From BOG-933 sp037132135 (GTDB taxonomy: Bacteria; Pseudomonadota; Alphaproteobacteria; Azospirillales; Azospirillaceae): a stretch of DNA of 55,265 nt. This document shows, one piece after another, positions 9,097 to 17,679 of this stretch. The notes below the pieces were generated by a model, which worked only from the letters and a program-made list of their open reading frames with translations, did no database searches and was not told the origin of the DNA. Within the stretch, counting starts at the first letter, position 1, and every line of letters begins with the position of its first letter. Made by a program: the position numbers and the translations under genes. The DNA is taken from NCBI GenBank assembly GCA_037132135.1, contig JBAXPR010000010.1, positions 1 through 55,265 on the forward strand, written 5' to 3'.

Positions 9097-9972
9097 TCAG
9101 CCCAACAGGCCGAGTGTGGTCATCGCCGCCCGGACCCGGGCCTCGGTGTCCGCGGTCACGGTGACCAGCGGCAGCCGCACCGAGTTCCGGCAGCGGCCGA
9201 GCAGGCTGACCGCGTACTTGGCCGGGGCCGGATTGGTTTCGAGGAACAGCGCGTTGTGCAGCGGCCCCAGGAGATCACGGATGCGGAACACGGTCTGGTA
9301 ATCGCCGGCCCGCCAGGCGGTGTGCAACTGGGCGCAGAGCGCGGGCGCGACGTTGGCGGTCACCGAGATGCAGCCGACTCCGCCCTGGGCCAGGAAGGCG
9401 ACGATGGTCGCGTCCTCGCCCGAGAGCTGGCAGAACTCGGGGCCGATCTCGCGCCGGACGTCGAGCGGTCGTTGCAGATTGGCGGTGGCATCCTTGACGC
9501 CGACGATGTTGGGCAGTTTTGCCAGCCGGGCCATGGTCGCAACCGACATGTCGACGACACTCCGCCCCGGAATGTTGTAAATGATGATCGGCAGCTCCGC
9601 CTCATCATGGATCGCTTTGAAATGCTGATAGAGACCCTCCTGCGTCGGCTTGTTGTAATAGGGTGTGACCACCAGCGCGGCATCGGCGCCCGCCTCCTTG
9701 GCGTGGCGCGTCAGTTCGATCGCCTCGGCGGTCGCGTTCGAGCCGGTGCCGGCGATCACCGGCACCCGGCCCGCGGCGGCCTCGATCGCCAGTTCGACCA
9801 CCCGTTTGTGTTCGGTATGGCTGAGGGTGGGGGATTCGCCGGTGGTGCCGCAGGGCACCAGACCGTGGGTTCCCTGGCCGATCTGCCAGTCGACCAGAGC
9901 CTGAAAGGCGGCTTCGTCCACCCTGTCGTTTGTGAACGGCGTCACCAGGGCGACGAGCGATCCCGTAAACAT
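9097..9972 (-). CDS. dapA: 4-hydroxy-tetrahydrodipicolinate synthase
   Basis: A 291-residue TIM-barrel aldolase that condenses pyruvate with aspartate semialdehyde in the lysine/diaminopimelate pathway. Visible features are the CGTTGESPTL phosphate-like loop (41-50), AGTGSNAT, Tyr132 in IYNIPGR and the Schiff-base Lys160 in GVKDATANL. These positions match the well-studied enzymes within one residue. The ATG at 9972 is preceded by AAGGGAG on the minus strand. It is transcribed away from the lytic transglycosylase gene with only about 20 bases between start codons, so the two promoters probably overlap coding sequence. smpB follows 10 bases downstream. Confidence 0.97.
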   Translation of the reverse strand: MFTGSLVALVTPFTNDRVDEAAFQALVDWQIGQGTHGLVPCGTTGESPTLSHTEHKRVVELAIEAAAGRVPVIAGTGSNATAEAIELTRHAKEAGADAALVVTPYYNKPTQEGLYQHFKAIHDEAELPIIIYNIPGRSVVDMSVATMARLAKLPNIVGVKDATANLQRPLDVRREIGPEFCQLSGEDATIVAFLAQGGVGCISVTANVAPALCAQLHTAWRAGDYQTVFRIRDLLGPLHNALFLETNPAPAKYAVSLLGRCRNSVRLPLVTVTADTEARVRAAMTTLGLLG

Positions 9973-9993
9973 ACCAAACTCCCTTGCAGCATC

Positions 9994-12003
9994 GTGTTGG
10001 ACCGGTGGAGCTTACCCCCAGCGGCGGGCAGGGGCAAGGGCGGGTGGCTGGGGCTGGCGCTGATGGCCGCCGGGCTGGTGCTCGCGGCCGGCGGCGCGGC
10101 CGGGGCCGGCAGCCTCGGGGAGCGCGACCTCGATCTCTACCGGGCCGCGTTCCGTTATGCCCAGCAGGATAAATGGAGCGAGGCGCTGGCGCGGGGCGCC
10201 GAGCCCGAGGAGCGGCTGCCCGGCAAGGTCATTCGCTGGATGGATCTGGCGCGGCCGAAGAGCGGCCACAGCTTTTCCGACATTGCGGCTTTCGTCCGCG
10301 TCAATCCGGGCTGGCCCAACCAGACCGGCCTGCTGCGGCAGGCCGAGGAAACCATGCCGGCCGAGCTTGCGGCTTCCGAGGTGGTGGCGTGGTTCGAGGC
10401 CCATGCGCCGGTGAGTGCGCTCGGAGTCGGGCGTTTTGCCGAGGCCCTGACCCAGCGCGGCGACGCCGGCCGGGCGGCGGCCCTGGTGCGGCGCTTCTGG
10501 CTGGAGGCCAATTTCGTCACCGCCGAGGACGAGGCCGCCTTCCGCCGCCGCTTCGCCGCGGTGCTGCTGCCGAGGGATCATCTGGCCCGTCTCGACCGCG
10601 TGCTTTGGGATCATCACGGCGCGGCGGCGCAACGGCTGCTGGCGCTGGTCGATGACGACCAGCGGGCGCTGGCCGAGGCCCGTCTCGCCCTGGCCGATGA
10701 TTCTCCCGGCCTCGAGGCGGCGCTGCGCCGGGTGCCCGAGGCGCTTCAGAGCCACCCCGGTCTGGCCTGGGAGCGCCTGCACTGGCGCCGGCGCAAGGAT
10801 AACGACTTCGGCGCCCTCGACGTCCTCAACACGCCGCCCCCCGAGTTGGTGCGCCCGGCGCTGTGGTGGAGCGAGCGTCACATTCTCGCCCGCCGGCTGC
10901 TGGAAAAACACGATGCGCCGGCGGCATACCGCCTGGTTGCCGCCCATGGTCTGACCGAGGGCCAGCCGTTGGCCGAGGCCGAGTTTCTGGCCGGCTGGCT
11001 GGCGCTGCGCCAATTGCGCCAGCCCAGGGAGGCGCTGGCGCACTTTGAACGCATGCTGCAGGCCGTGAGTTCGCCGATGAGCCGGGCCCGGGGCGCCTAC
11101 TGGTGCGCGCGGGCCGCCGAGGCGATGGGCGAGCGCGACGATGCCGAGGAGTGGTACGGCAAGGCAGCAGCCTTTCCCTCCATGTTTTACGGCCAGCTGG
11201 CGGCGGCGGCGCTGGGGCGCGACCGGCCGGTGGCGCTGCCGGCCGAGCCCGCGGTTGCCGCTGAGGAGGCAGCACGCTTCGAGCGCCGCGAACTGGTGCG
11301 GGTGGCACGCCTGCTCTACGAGATCGACCCCCGGGACAACGCCGACCGGGTCGGGCTGTTCCTGCGCCGGATGATCCGGGACGCCTCGACCGCGTCCGAC
11401 TGGGTGCTGCTCGGCCGGATGGCCATCGAGCTGCGCCAGCCCGAGGAGGCGATCTTTGCCGCCAAGCAGGCGTTTCAGAATGGTGTGGTCCTGAGCGGTT
11501 CCGGCTATCCCATGATCTCGCTGCACCGCAACGGCGGCATCGAGCCCGGACTGGCGCTGGCGCTGATACGCCAGGAAAGCACCTTCAACACCACCATCGT
11601 CAGTTCGGCCGGCGCCCGCGGCCTGATGCAGCTGATGCCGGCCACCGCCCGGATGGTGGCGCGCAAGCTGCAACTGCGGCCGAGCGACGAACGCCTGACC
11701 GAGGACCCCGACTACAATATTCTCCTTGGCACGACCTATATTCGCGGCCTGATCGACAGCTATGGCGGCTCGTATCTGCTGGCCATTGCCGCCTACAACG
11801 CCGGCTCGGGCCGCGTCGACAGCTGGCTGGGCAAGTTCGGCGATCCGCGCGGTCCGGGCGTCGACCCGCTCGACTGGATCGAATCGATTCCGATCGCCGA
11901 AACCCGCAATTACGTCCAGCGGGTGCTGGAGGCACTTCAGGTCTATCGCGCCCGGCTCGGCCAGGGCGGCCACACTCTGAAGCAGGATCTGGTCCGGCGA
12001 TAA
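9994..12003 (+). CDS. Soluble lytic murein transglycosylase (Slt family)
   Basis: A periplasmic enzyme that cleaves peptidoglycan glycan strands, forming 1,6-anhydro ends. About 500 residues of alpha-helical repeats (the U/L superhelix) precede a C-terminal SLT domain. That domain has GLALALIRQESTFN, with catalytic Glu528 by this start, then SAGARGLMQLMPATA and the NILLGTTYI and AIAAYNAGSGRV motifs. The start is uncertain. GTG at 9994 gives a good signal peptide (basic residues then LGLALMAAGLVLAAGG), but no clear ribosome site precedes it. ATG at 10063 would cut off the basic region. The gene is 669 codons from 9994 and converges on the L,D-transpeptidase gene. Confidence 0.93.
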   Translation: MLDRWSLPPAAGRGKGGWLGLALMAAGLVLAAGGAAGAGSLGERDLDLYRAAFRYAQQDKWSEALARGAEPEERLPGKVIRWMDLARPKSGHSFSDIAAFVRVNPGWPNQTGLLRQAEETMPAELAASEVVAWFEAHAPVSALGVGRFAEALTQRGDAGRAAALVRRFWLEANFVTAEDEAAFRRRFAAVLLPRDHLARLDRVLWDHHGAAAQRLLALVDDDQRALAEARLALADDSPGLEAALRRVPEALQSHPGLAWERLHWRRRKDNDFGALDVLNTPPPELVRPALWWSERHILARRLLEKHDAPAAYRLVAAHGLTEGQPLAEAEFLAGWLALRQLRQPREALAHFERMLQAVSSPMSRARGAYWCARAAEAMGERDDAEEWYGKAAAFPSMFYGQLAAAALGRDRPVALPAEPAVAAEEAARFERRELVRVARLLYEIDPRDNADRVGLFLRRMIRDASTASDWVLLGRMAIELRQPEEAIFAAKQAFQNGVVLSGSGYPMISLHRNGGIEPGLALALIRQESTFNTTIVSSAGARGLMQLMPATARMVARKLQLRPSDERLTEDPDYNILLGTTYIRGLIDSYGGSYLLAIAAYNAGSGRVDSWLGKFGDPRGPGVDPLDWIESIPIAETRNYVQRVLEALQVYRARLGQGGHTLKQDLVRR

Positions 12004-12011
12004 TCGGCCGC

Positions 12012-12030
12012 GGCGGCGGGTGAAGCCGCC
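12012..12030. terminator. GC-rich hairpin between convergent genes
   Basis: A perfect 6-bp stem, GGCGGC at 12012-12017 and GCCGCC at 12025-12030, with a 7-base loop. It fills the space between the transglycosylase stop (12003) and the stop of the convergent L,D-transpeptidase gene (12031). There is no T-run on either side, so if it terminates, it is a weak or bidirectional site. Confidence 0.35.
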
Positions 12031-12546
12031 CTAGCCTGCGGTCGGCGCGGCTTCGATCACCATCAGGGTTTCGTGATCGCAGGCCGCGACCAGGGCCAGC
12101 AGATCGGCCAGGGGCAGCGCGACGCAGCCTTCGGTCGGCCGTCCGTCCGGGGCGGCGACATGGAGAAAGATGGCGCTGCCGAGGCCGGGCACCGGCGGTG
12201 TGTCGTTGTGGCCCAGCACCACCACGACGTCGTAAAGGCCGTCGTCGCGCCAGAGCCGCTCATGGCCGGCGGCGGAGGGCAGGGGCAGCGGCCGGTTGTA
12301 GCGGGGGTCGGCGGCATCGTCGCACCAGCCGTCGTCGCGCCCGATCGGGCTGGCGGGCAGGCCGGTGACCGGCGGGCCGGGCAGGCGGTCGGGCCGAAAG
12401 AGCAGCCGGCGCAACGGGTAGCGGCCGGCCGGGGTGGCACCGTCGCCTTCGCGCTTGTCGGCGCGGATGCCCGAACGGCCGAGCGCGCAACGTACCCGGC
12501 CGCCCGGCCAGCTCAGGCTGCCATCGGCGCGGACGGTGATCTCCAT
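12031..12546 (-). CDS. L,D-transpeptidase (YkuD domain) family protein
   Basis: A 171-residue protein of the YkuD/ErfK catalytic fold. It should form 3-3 peptidoglycan cross-links or attach proteins to the wall. The active-site pattern is present: His129 in AIFLHVAAPDGRPTEGCVAL and nucleophile Cys141 in the TEGCV motif. GDGATPAGRYPLRRL near residue 35 is the usual upstream motif of this subfamily (COG3786 type). No signal peptide is visible with the ATG at 12546. A longer frame continues upstream to 13368 but is a shadow of the SPOR gene. It ends 27 bases from the stop of the convergent lytic transglycosylase, another wall enzyme. Confidence 0.88.
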   Translation of the reverse strand: MEITVRADGSLSWPGGRVRCALGRSGIRADKREGDGATPAGRYPLRRLLFRPDRLPGPPVTGLPASPIGRDDGWCDDAADPRYNRPLPLPSAAGHERLWRDDGLYDVVVVLGHNDTPPVPGLGSAIFLHVAAPDGRPTEGCVALPLADLLALVAACDHETLMVIEAAPTAG

Positions 12547-12563
12547 CGTGGCGGCCGTGGCAC

Positions 12564-13352
12564 TCAGCTGGTTTCGCGGCTGGGGGCCTGCGGGTGGCAA
12601 TATTGGGCGCGATGGGCCTTCTTGAGGGCGGCGCAGGCTTTTTCGGCCTCGGCTTTGCTGCCGAAGGCGCCGGCGAGCAGGCGGACGAATTTGCCCTTCT
12701 TGGGCACCGTCACCGTCATCGTGCTGGCGTCGAGACTGCCGAGCACCGCCGGGTTGGCCTTTTGCAGGGCGGCCCAGGCATGAGCGACCATGCGCTCGTC
12801 GCGGTACGATTCGAGATGGATGCGGTAGCCGGCTTCGGTCCTGGCGGCGGCGGGCGCCGGTGGGGGCGGCGGTGCCGGTGCCGGTGGCGGCGGCGGGTCC
12901 TCGACCATGACGCCGGGGGCGAGCGCGACGTCGCTGCGGTTCGCCCAGGCCGGGGCCTTCTTTCCGGGCGGCAGCACCATGACCTCGGGGTTGGGTTCGT
13001 GGACGGCTTTGGGCGCGTGGGACAGCGGATCTGCAACCGTGCGCACGATTTCGCGGGCGAAGGTGTTGGGGCCGTCGACCCAGCCGGTTTCCTGCTCCTC
13101 GTGGGTGAGCGGTTCGCCGGTCACCGGGTTGATGGTGGAGCCGGTCCCGACCCAGATGCGCGGCCGCCAGACGTCGCCGGCCCGGACCACGGCTTTGACC
13201 GGCGCCGGGGGGGGCGCTTCGGCCTGAACCACCGGGACCACCACGGTGGGGGCGTGGGGCGCGGTGGCGGGCGAGCCGCTGGCAAGGTAAAGACCCGAAG
13301 CCGTGGAGGTGCTGAGGATGGTCAGGGCGGTACCGACGAACCGAAAACTCAT
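12564..13352 (-). CDS. SPOR-domain protein
   Basis: A 262-residue protein with a hydrophobic N-terminus (about residues 5-22), a long Pro/Ala-rich middle (PPPPPAPAPPPPPAP around 155-170) and a C-terminal SPOR-like domain. That domain shows GYRIHLESYRDERMVAHAWA, then FVRLLAGAFGSKAEAEKACA and KKAHRAQYC. SPOR domains bind denuded glycan at division sites, so an envelope or septal role is likely. It starts 12 bases after the lipoprotein gene stop and runs into the L,D-transpeptidase gene 17 bases downstream, so the three genes form a probable operon for wall functions. Confidence 0.82.
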   Translation of the reverse strand: MSFRFVGTALTILSTSTASGLYLASGSPATAPHAPTVVVPVVQAEAPPPAPVKAVVRAGDVWRPRIWVGTGSTINPVTGEPLTHEEQETGWVDGPNTFAREIVRTVADPLSHAPKAVHEPNPEVMVLPPGKKAPAWANRSDVALAPGVMVEDPPPPPAPAPPPPPAPAAARTEAGYRIHLESYRDERMVAHAWAALQKANPAVLGSLDASTMTVTVPKKGKFVRLLAGAFGSKAEAEKACAALKKAHRAQYCHPQAPSRETS

Positions 13353-13364
13353 GGCTGCGGCTCC

Positions 13365-13958
13365 TCAACCTTCATTGGTCAGGCGGAGCGCCTTGATGGC
13401 GCCCGCGAGCTTGTCCGAATTGGCGCGGGTGCCCCGGTTGAAACTGCCCCAGTTCATCCGGCCCTCCTTAAGCTCGCCATAGAGTTCCCGCTGGGCCTCC
13501 CAGGTTTCGGTGATCACGCGGACGATGTTGCGGTTGCTCGGGGTGGCCATCGGGGCGAATTGCGGCTGGCAGGGCGCCATCGCCTCGAGGAACGCGGCGA
13601 TCAGCTTGCGTTCCTTGGCGGTTGCCTTGTGGGGGTCGATCAGCTTGGCCGGTGCGGGCGGGGTGTCGCCGTCGTTGGAGCCGTGAGCCTGGAGGCGCTT
13701 GAACTCCGGCTTGACCTCGACCGTGGTGACGCACATCGAGGTCCGGCGCAGTTCGGTCAGGATCGACTGATATTCGCCGAGTTGGACCCGCGTCTGCTCC
13801 TCGAGCTGGTTCCGGATCATGGCGTTGACCTTGACCGGATCGGGGTCGCCGGCGCATCCGCCCAGCGTCAGCCCGAGCATCAGGGCCGGGATCACCGCGA
13901 AGCGCGGCAATCCGGACAAACGGTGCCGCAACCGGCGCAGCGATCGGAACTCGGTCAT
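13365..13958 (-). CDS. Putative lipoprotein
   Basis: A 197-residue protein with a lipobox: LMLGLTLGGC-AGDPD gives the lipidated Cys at about residue 35 after a basic, hydrophobic leader (RSLRRLRHRLSGLPRF). The mature part is mostly helical and charged, without a family I recognise. GGGGGCGACC lies just before the ATG at 13958; the longer frame upstream to 14162 is not supported. It heads the run lipoprotein, SPOR protein, L,D-transpeptidase. The remaining 200 bases up to 14158 hold no gene I can support. Confidence 0.72.
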   Translation of the reverse strand: MTEFRSLRRLRHRLSGLPRFAVIPALMLGLTLGGCAGDPDPVKVNAMIRNQLEEQTRVQLGEYQSILTELRRTSMCVTTVEVKPEFKRLQAHGSNDGDTPPAPAKLIDPHKATAKERKLIAAFLEAMAPCQPQFAPMATPSNRNIVRVITETWEAQRELYGELKEGRMNWGSFNRGTRANSDKLAGAIKALRLTNEG

Positions 13959-14158
13959 GGTCGCCCCCCAAAAATTTCCCGCGGAGACCCACTCTCCACT
14001 CACACAGGCCCGCGGGCAGGCTACCACCAAATTGCCCGGGCTTGAAGGTGGAAGCCGCCGCGATAACGGGGAATCGGGTGAAGGGCTCATGCCCGGCCAG
14101 CCGCCGCTGCCGCCGGTCGCGGCTCGCCATTCCCCCGCTCCGCGGGCGGCGTTCACGG

Positions 14159-15391
14159 TCAATTGATGTAGTTGTTCGGGCCGGCGCCGGCGCGCGACAG
14201 GGCCTGGTACTTGTCCAGATTGCGCACCATCAGTTGCGAGATCATTTCCGGTGGCGGGATCTGCGGCGCCGGCAGGGCCGATGGAGCCTGCGGCCGGGTT
14301 TGCTCCAGGGGCCGCGGTTGCGCCAGGGCCGGAGTCGGTGCCGGAGTCGGAGCCTGCGCCAGGGTCTGAGACGGCGCTCCCGCCCCGGTCTCGTTCTGGC
14401 CGCCGAGGGACAATGGCTGCCAGAGCCGGGTATTGGCCGGGCCGGCCGGACGGGCGCCGTTCTGGGGGGATGGTGCCGCGCCCCGGCTGTGGCCGCGGTA
14501 TCCGGCGGCGTAGAATCCGGCCGGCATCGCCGGGTTGGGGCTGACGGTGCCGCGAGCCGGCATCTTGCCCGGAGGGCCCTGGACCGGAGCGGCGGCGTCG
14601 CCACCGACCTGACCACCCGCGGCCAGATCCATGGCCAGCTGCTGCAGGGCGTTGGTGTTGCTCGCCGACAGTTGGCGGGCGCGGGCGTCGGCCGTGGAGC
14701 GGCCCGGGGGCGGGGCCGGCAGTGCGGCCTGGGCCGGCGGGGCGCCGGCCGGGGCCGGTGCGGCGGTTCGCGGCGCCGGATGGAGCGGGATCGGTGGCGC
14801 GGTGGCGATCTGGATCGCGCCGGCGGGAGTCTTGCCGGCCGGAATGGCGGCGGCGGTGGCGGTGGGGTTGGGCGTCGCCGGCGAGTCCCCGAGCAGGGCG
14901 GTGAGGATTTCCTCTTCCGGATCGATGCCGGTGGCTTCGTGGAGCAGCACCGAGGCGGTGGCGACGGCGCCGCCAATCAGGCCGCCATAGAGCAGGCCGC
15001 CCAGAATCTGGCCCTGGGGCCGGATGGTATCGCCGGTCAGGTGGCGATAGAGCGCGTCGACCAGCGGAATGTGCTGCAGCGGATTGATGGTGTCGAGGAT
15101 GTCGCCGAAGGTCAGGAACGAGTCATCCTTGGCCGCGGTCTGGGTGCCGGTGTCCTTGGCCGCGGTCTGGGTGCCGGTGTCCTTGGCCGCGGTCTGGGTG
15201 CCGGTGTCCTTGGCCGCGGTCTGGGTGGCGGCGGCCTGGGCCGCGGTCTGGGTGATGGTCGGGCCGGTGCGGCCGGCCGGCCGGGGCGATGCCGCTACCG
15301 GCGGCAGGGCGGCGGCCTTGGTCCGGGCGGCCGCCATCATCTGGTTCAGATCGGTGCCGCCGAGGGCTTGGCTGAAGGCGTCGATTGACAT
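14159..15391 (-). CDS. Repeat-containing membrane protein of unknown function
   Basis: A 410-residue protein. After a short start (MSIDAFSQALGGTDLNQMM) come an Ala-rich linker and a tandem KDTGTQTAA repeat (three copies plus a part). A conserved-looking central segment follows: FLTFGDILDTINPLQHIPLV, then a glycine-rich hydrophobic stretch (ILGGLLYGGLIGGAVATASV) that could span the membrane. The remaining 200 residues are Pro/Ala/Gln-rich and probably disordered. I recall the NPLQH-P-V motif in unknown alphaproteobacterial proteins, but cannot verify it. I chose the ATG at 15391; the frame is open to 15445. Confidence 0.75.
   Translation of the reverse strand: MSIDAFSQALGGTDLNQMMAAARTKAAALPPVAASPRPAGRTGPTITQTAAQAAATQTAAKDTGTQTAAKDTGTQTAAKDTGTQTAAKDDSFLTFGDILDTINPLQHIPLVDALYRHLTGDTIRPQGQILGGLLYGGLIGGAVATASVLLHEATGIDPEEEILTALLGDSPATPNPTATAAAIPAGKTPAGAIQIATAPPIPLHPAPRTAAPAPAGAPPAQAALPAPPPGRSTADARARQLSASNTNALQQLAMDLAAGGQVGGDAAAPVQGPPGKMPARGTVSPNPAMPAGFYAAGYRGHSRGAAPSPQNGARPAGPANTRLWQPLSLGGQNETGAGAPSQTLAQAPTPAPTPALAQPRPLEQTRPQAPSALPAPQIPPPEMISQLMVRNLDKYQALSRAGAGPNNYIN
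15126..15227 (-). repeat. 27-bp tandem repeat inside the membrane protein gene
   Basis: Three perfect, adjacent 27-bp copies (15126-15152, 15153-15179, 15180-15206), plus the first 21 bases of a fourth. Each copy encodes nine residues (KDTGTQTAA on the minus strand), so copy-number change keeps the frame. The perfect DNA identity implies recent expansion or frequent slippage. Confidence 0.97.
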
Positions 15392-15551
15392 GAAGGTGTG
15401 TCCCTGACCGGGTTGCCCAATAAAAAGACGCACGATTCGTGCCAAGTTTTTTGGGGCTTTTCCGGGGGGGACGCGCGGGTGGCGGTGGCGCGGCGCGAGG
15501 CAGAAATTGCCGGCCCGGCAGGAAGGGTCGGCCGGAGCCGGGCGGCCGGGT

Positions 15552-16673
15552 TCAGAACAGGTGGCCGGCGCGCTGGGCCTTGGCCCGCAGATAGGCGGCG
15601 TTGTGGTCGTTGCTCGGAATGATGTGGGGCACCCGTTCGGTGACCTCGATACCGCAGCGGGCGAGCTGGGCCATCTTGTCCGGGTTGTTGGTCATCAGCC
15701 GCACCCGGTCGAAGCCGAGTTGATGCAGGATTTCCGCCGCCGGCAGGTAGAGCCGCTCGTCGGCGTCGAAACCGAGCGCCTCGTTGGCATCGAGGGTGTC
15801 GTAGCCTTCGTCCTGCAACTGGTAGGCGCGCAGCTTGTTGACCAGTCCGATGCCCCGGCCCTCCTGGGCAAGGTACAGCACGAGGCCGTGGCCTTGCTCG
15901 GCGATGGCGGCGATGGCCCGGCGCAGCTGTTCGCCGCAATCGCAGCGCAGCGAGCCCAGGAGGTCGCCGGTGAAGCACTCGGAATGCATGCGCACCAGCA
16001 CCGGCTGACCGGGGCGGGGGGTGCCGATCACGATGGCCAGATGCTCGTGGCCACCGTTGCTGGGCCGGAAGGCGATCACCTTGGCGTTGGGCGCGTCGGC
16101 CAGCGGCACCCGGGCGTCGGCGACCCGGCGCAGCGCCCGCGCCTCCTGGCGCCGGTAGCCGGCGATCTCGCCGGTTCCGACCAGCCGCAGATCGTGGGCG
16201 CGACTCCAGGCCGCGGCGGCGGTGCGCGGCCCGGCGGCGGCCACCACCGCGGTCGGCAGCAGCGCCGCCAGCTTGGTCAGGCGCACCGCGGCGACGGCGT
16301 GCGGATCGGCCTCGAAGAGCGCCGGGGCGGCCTCGTCGCGCAACGAAGTCCGGCCCGGTTCGACCAGGGCATGGATCGCCGCCGCTGACAGCGGCCCGGC
16401 CGGCGCCAGGGCGACCACACCGGGACCGCCCGGGGTGACGAGACCAAGGGCGGCGGCGCGCCAGCGGGTCAGCGCCAGCACCGGCGGGGCGCCGGTCAGC
16501 CGGTGCAGCAGAGCCAGCCCCTCGGCGGTCAGGGTTTCCACCGCCAGAGTCAGGGCGATCCGGCCCTCGCCGTCATCGATGGCCACGACTTCGCCGCAGC
16601 GCAAAGCGACGCGCGCCCGGTCGACGGTGCGAAGGGTGGAGGCATAGCAGGACGGTTCGGTCGCAAGTGGCAT
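15552..16673 (-). CDS. ribA: GTP cyclohydrolase II with degenerate N-terminal domain
   Basis: A 373-residue riboflavin-pathway enzyme converting GTP to the diaminopyrimidine precursor. The C-terminal 200 residues are a complete cyclohydrolase II: RMHSECFTGDLLGSLRCDCG carries the three zinc cysteines, EGRGIGLVNKLRAYQLQD follows, and LMTNNPDKM is near the end. The N-terminal 170 residues align in position with the RibB (DHBP synthase) half of RibBA but lack its active-site motifs. This matches long RibA proteins of alphaproteobacteria, so a separate ribB is expected elsewhere. I see no FMN riboswitch in the 300 bases upstream. Start at 16673 fits the family; the longer frame to 17018 is not supported. 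Confidence 0.93.
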   Translation of the reverse strand: MPLATEPSCYASTLRTVDRARVALRCGEVVAIDDGEGRIALTLAVETLTAEGLALLHRLTGAPPVLALTRWRAAALGLVTPGGPGVVALAPAGPLSAAAIHALVEPGRTSLRDEAAPALFEADPHAVAAVRLTKLAALLPTAVVAAAGPRTAAAAWSRAHDLRLVGTGEIAGYRRQEARALRRVADARVPLADAPNAKVIAFRPSNGGHEHLAIVIGTPRPGQPVLVRMHSECFTGDLLGSLRCDCGEQLRRAIAAIAEQGHGLVLYLAQEGRGIGLVNKLRAYQLQDEGYDTLDANEALGFDADERLYLPAAEILHQLGFDRVRLMTNNPDKMAQLARCGIEVTERVPHIIPSNDHNAAYLRAKAQRAGHLF

Positions 16674-16977
16674 GGGCCGGAACAGACAGGGACAGGACAA
16701 CGGTCCCAAAACGCCGGGGGCGCCGGGGACGATGCGCGTTATTACAAGGTGGGCGGGCAGGCCGTCAAAACACTTCGCAACGGCGAGGCCGAACGGTAGC
16801 CGCCGGGGCCCGAAAAGGCAAAAGCCGGATGCGCAGGGCTGCGCACCGTTCGATTGCGCCGTTCGATTGCGATCGAATCGGGCGGGATGGTTTGTCGCAG
16901 GCTGCCGACCACCGATTGGCAGGGGCGGCGCCTTGGGGTATGGGTGTCGCTGGCAACACCGGGCAGATATCATCGCC
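16674..16977. other. Divergent intergenic region between ribA and the response regulator
   Basis: A GC-rich 304-base gap between two divergent starts, presumably holding both promoters. I see no small gene and no riboswitch. Its one clear structure is a 13-bp perfect tandem repeat listed separately. Confidence 0.6.
16846..16871. repeat. Perfect 13-bp tandem repeat, possible operator
   Basis: CCGTTCGATTGCG occurs twice with no gap (16846-16858 and 16859-16871), followed at once by ATCGAATCGG. The CGATT of the second copy thus forms an inverted repeat with AATCG. It lies about 107-132 bases upstream of the response regulator start, a plausible place for dimer binding. Confidence 0.6.
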
Positions 16978-17661
16978 ATGAAGCCTGCAAAACGGATTCT
17001 GCTGGTCGATGACGCCACGCCGCTGCGGCAGTCGCTGGCCGATCAGTTGCGCGAGAGCGGCGGCTTTGAAGTCGAAGACGTGGAAACCGGCGCCGGCGCG
17101 CTGGCGCGGGTGGGCGTGGCCGGCTACGACGCCATCGTGATCGAAGCCGGGCTGGCCGATATGGATGGCGGCGAACTGGTCCGGCGGCTGCGGGAGGAGG
17201 GCGAGCGCTGTCCGTTGATTTTGCTGGCCCCGGCCGGGGGCGGCTCCGGCCCGGCGGGCGAGTCGGACGGGCTGGACATCGTGGCCAAGCCGTTCCGGAT
17301 CGGCGTGCTGTTCGCCCTGTTGCGCAACCGGCTGCGCGAGGCCGGACGCGATCAGGACGCCGTCTTTGTCATCGGTCCCTACCGCTTCCGGCCGGCGGCC
17401 AAACTGCTGCTCGACGAGGCCGCCGACCGCACGATCCGGCTGACGGAGAAGGAAACCGCGATTCTCAGTTTTCTGTATCGCGTCGGGCCGACGGTGACCG
17501 GCCGCGACGTCCTGCTGGGCGAGGTCTGGGGCTATCATGCCGGCATCGACACCCACACCCTCGAAACCCATGTCTACCGTCTGCGCCGCAAGATCGAACC
17601 CGATCCCGCCAACGCCCGAATCCTGATCACTGAGCCGGGAGGCTACCGGCTGGTCCCGTGA
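16978..17661 (+). CDS. OmpR-type DNA-binding regulator with degenerate receiver
   Basis: A 227-residue two-domain protein. The N-terminal half has the receiver fold: ILLVDDATP with the acidic pair, DMDGGELVRRLREEG, and the conserved Lys104 in IVAKPFR. The phospho-acceptor position is glutamate, not aspartate (Glu56 in YDAIVIEAGLADMDG), and the usual switch Thr/Ser is Ala84 (LILLAPAG). The C-terminal half is a complete winged helix (IRLTEKETAILSFLYRV, then DTHTLETHVYRLRRKIE, ITEPGGYRLVP). It probably binds DNA without normal phosphorylation control. No kinase gene is adjacent. It is divergent from ribA and converges on the DUF2786 gene. Confidence 0.9.
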   Translation: MKPAKRILLVDDATPLRQSLADQLRESGGFEVEDVETGAGALARVGVAGYDAIVIEAGLADMDGGELVRRLREEGERCPLILLAPAGGGSGPAGESDGLDIVAKPFRIGVLFALLRNRLREAGRDQDAVFVIGPYRFRPAAKLLLDEAADRTIRLTEKETAILSFLYRVGPTVTGRDVLLGEVWGYHAGIDTHTLETHVYRLRRKIEPDPANARILITEPGGYRLVP

Positions 17662-17679
17662 GCGGGGGGGCCGCAAGGG

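Noticed and set aside
9049..9993. N-terminal extension of the lytic transglycosylase by 315 codons
   Set aside because: It overlaps dapA and smpB on the other strand and has no transglycosylase-like sequence; the signal peptide starts near 9994.
16674..16977. FMN riboswitch before ribA
   Set aside because: I looked for the conserved aptamer blocks on the minus strand and found none.
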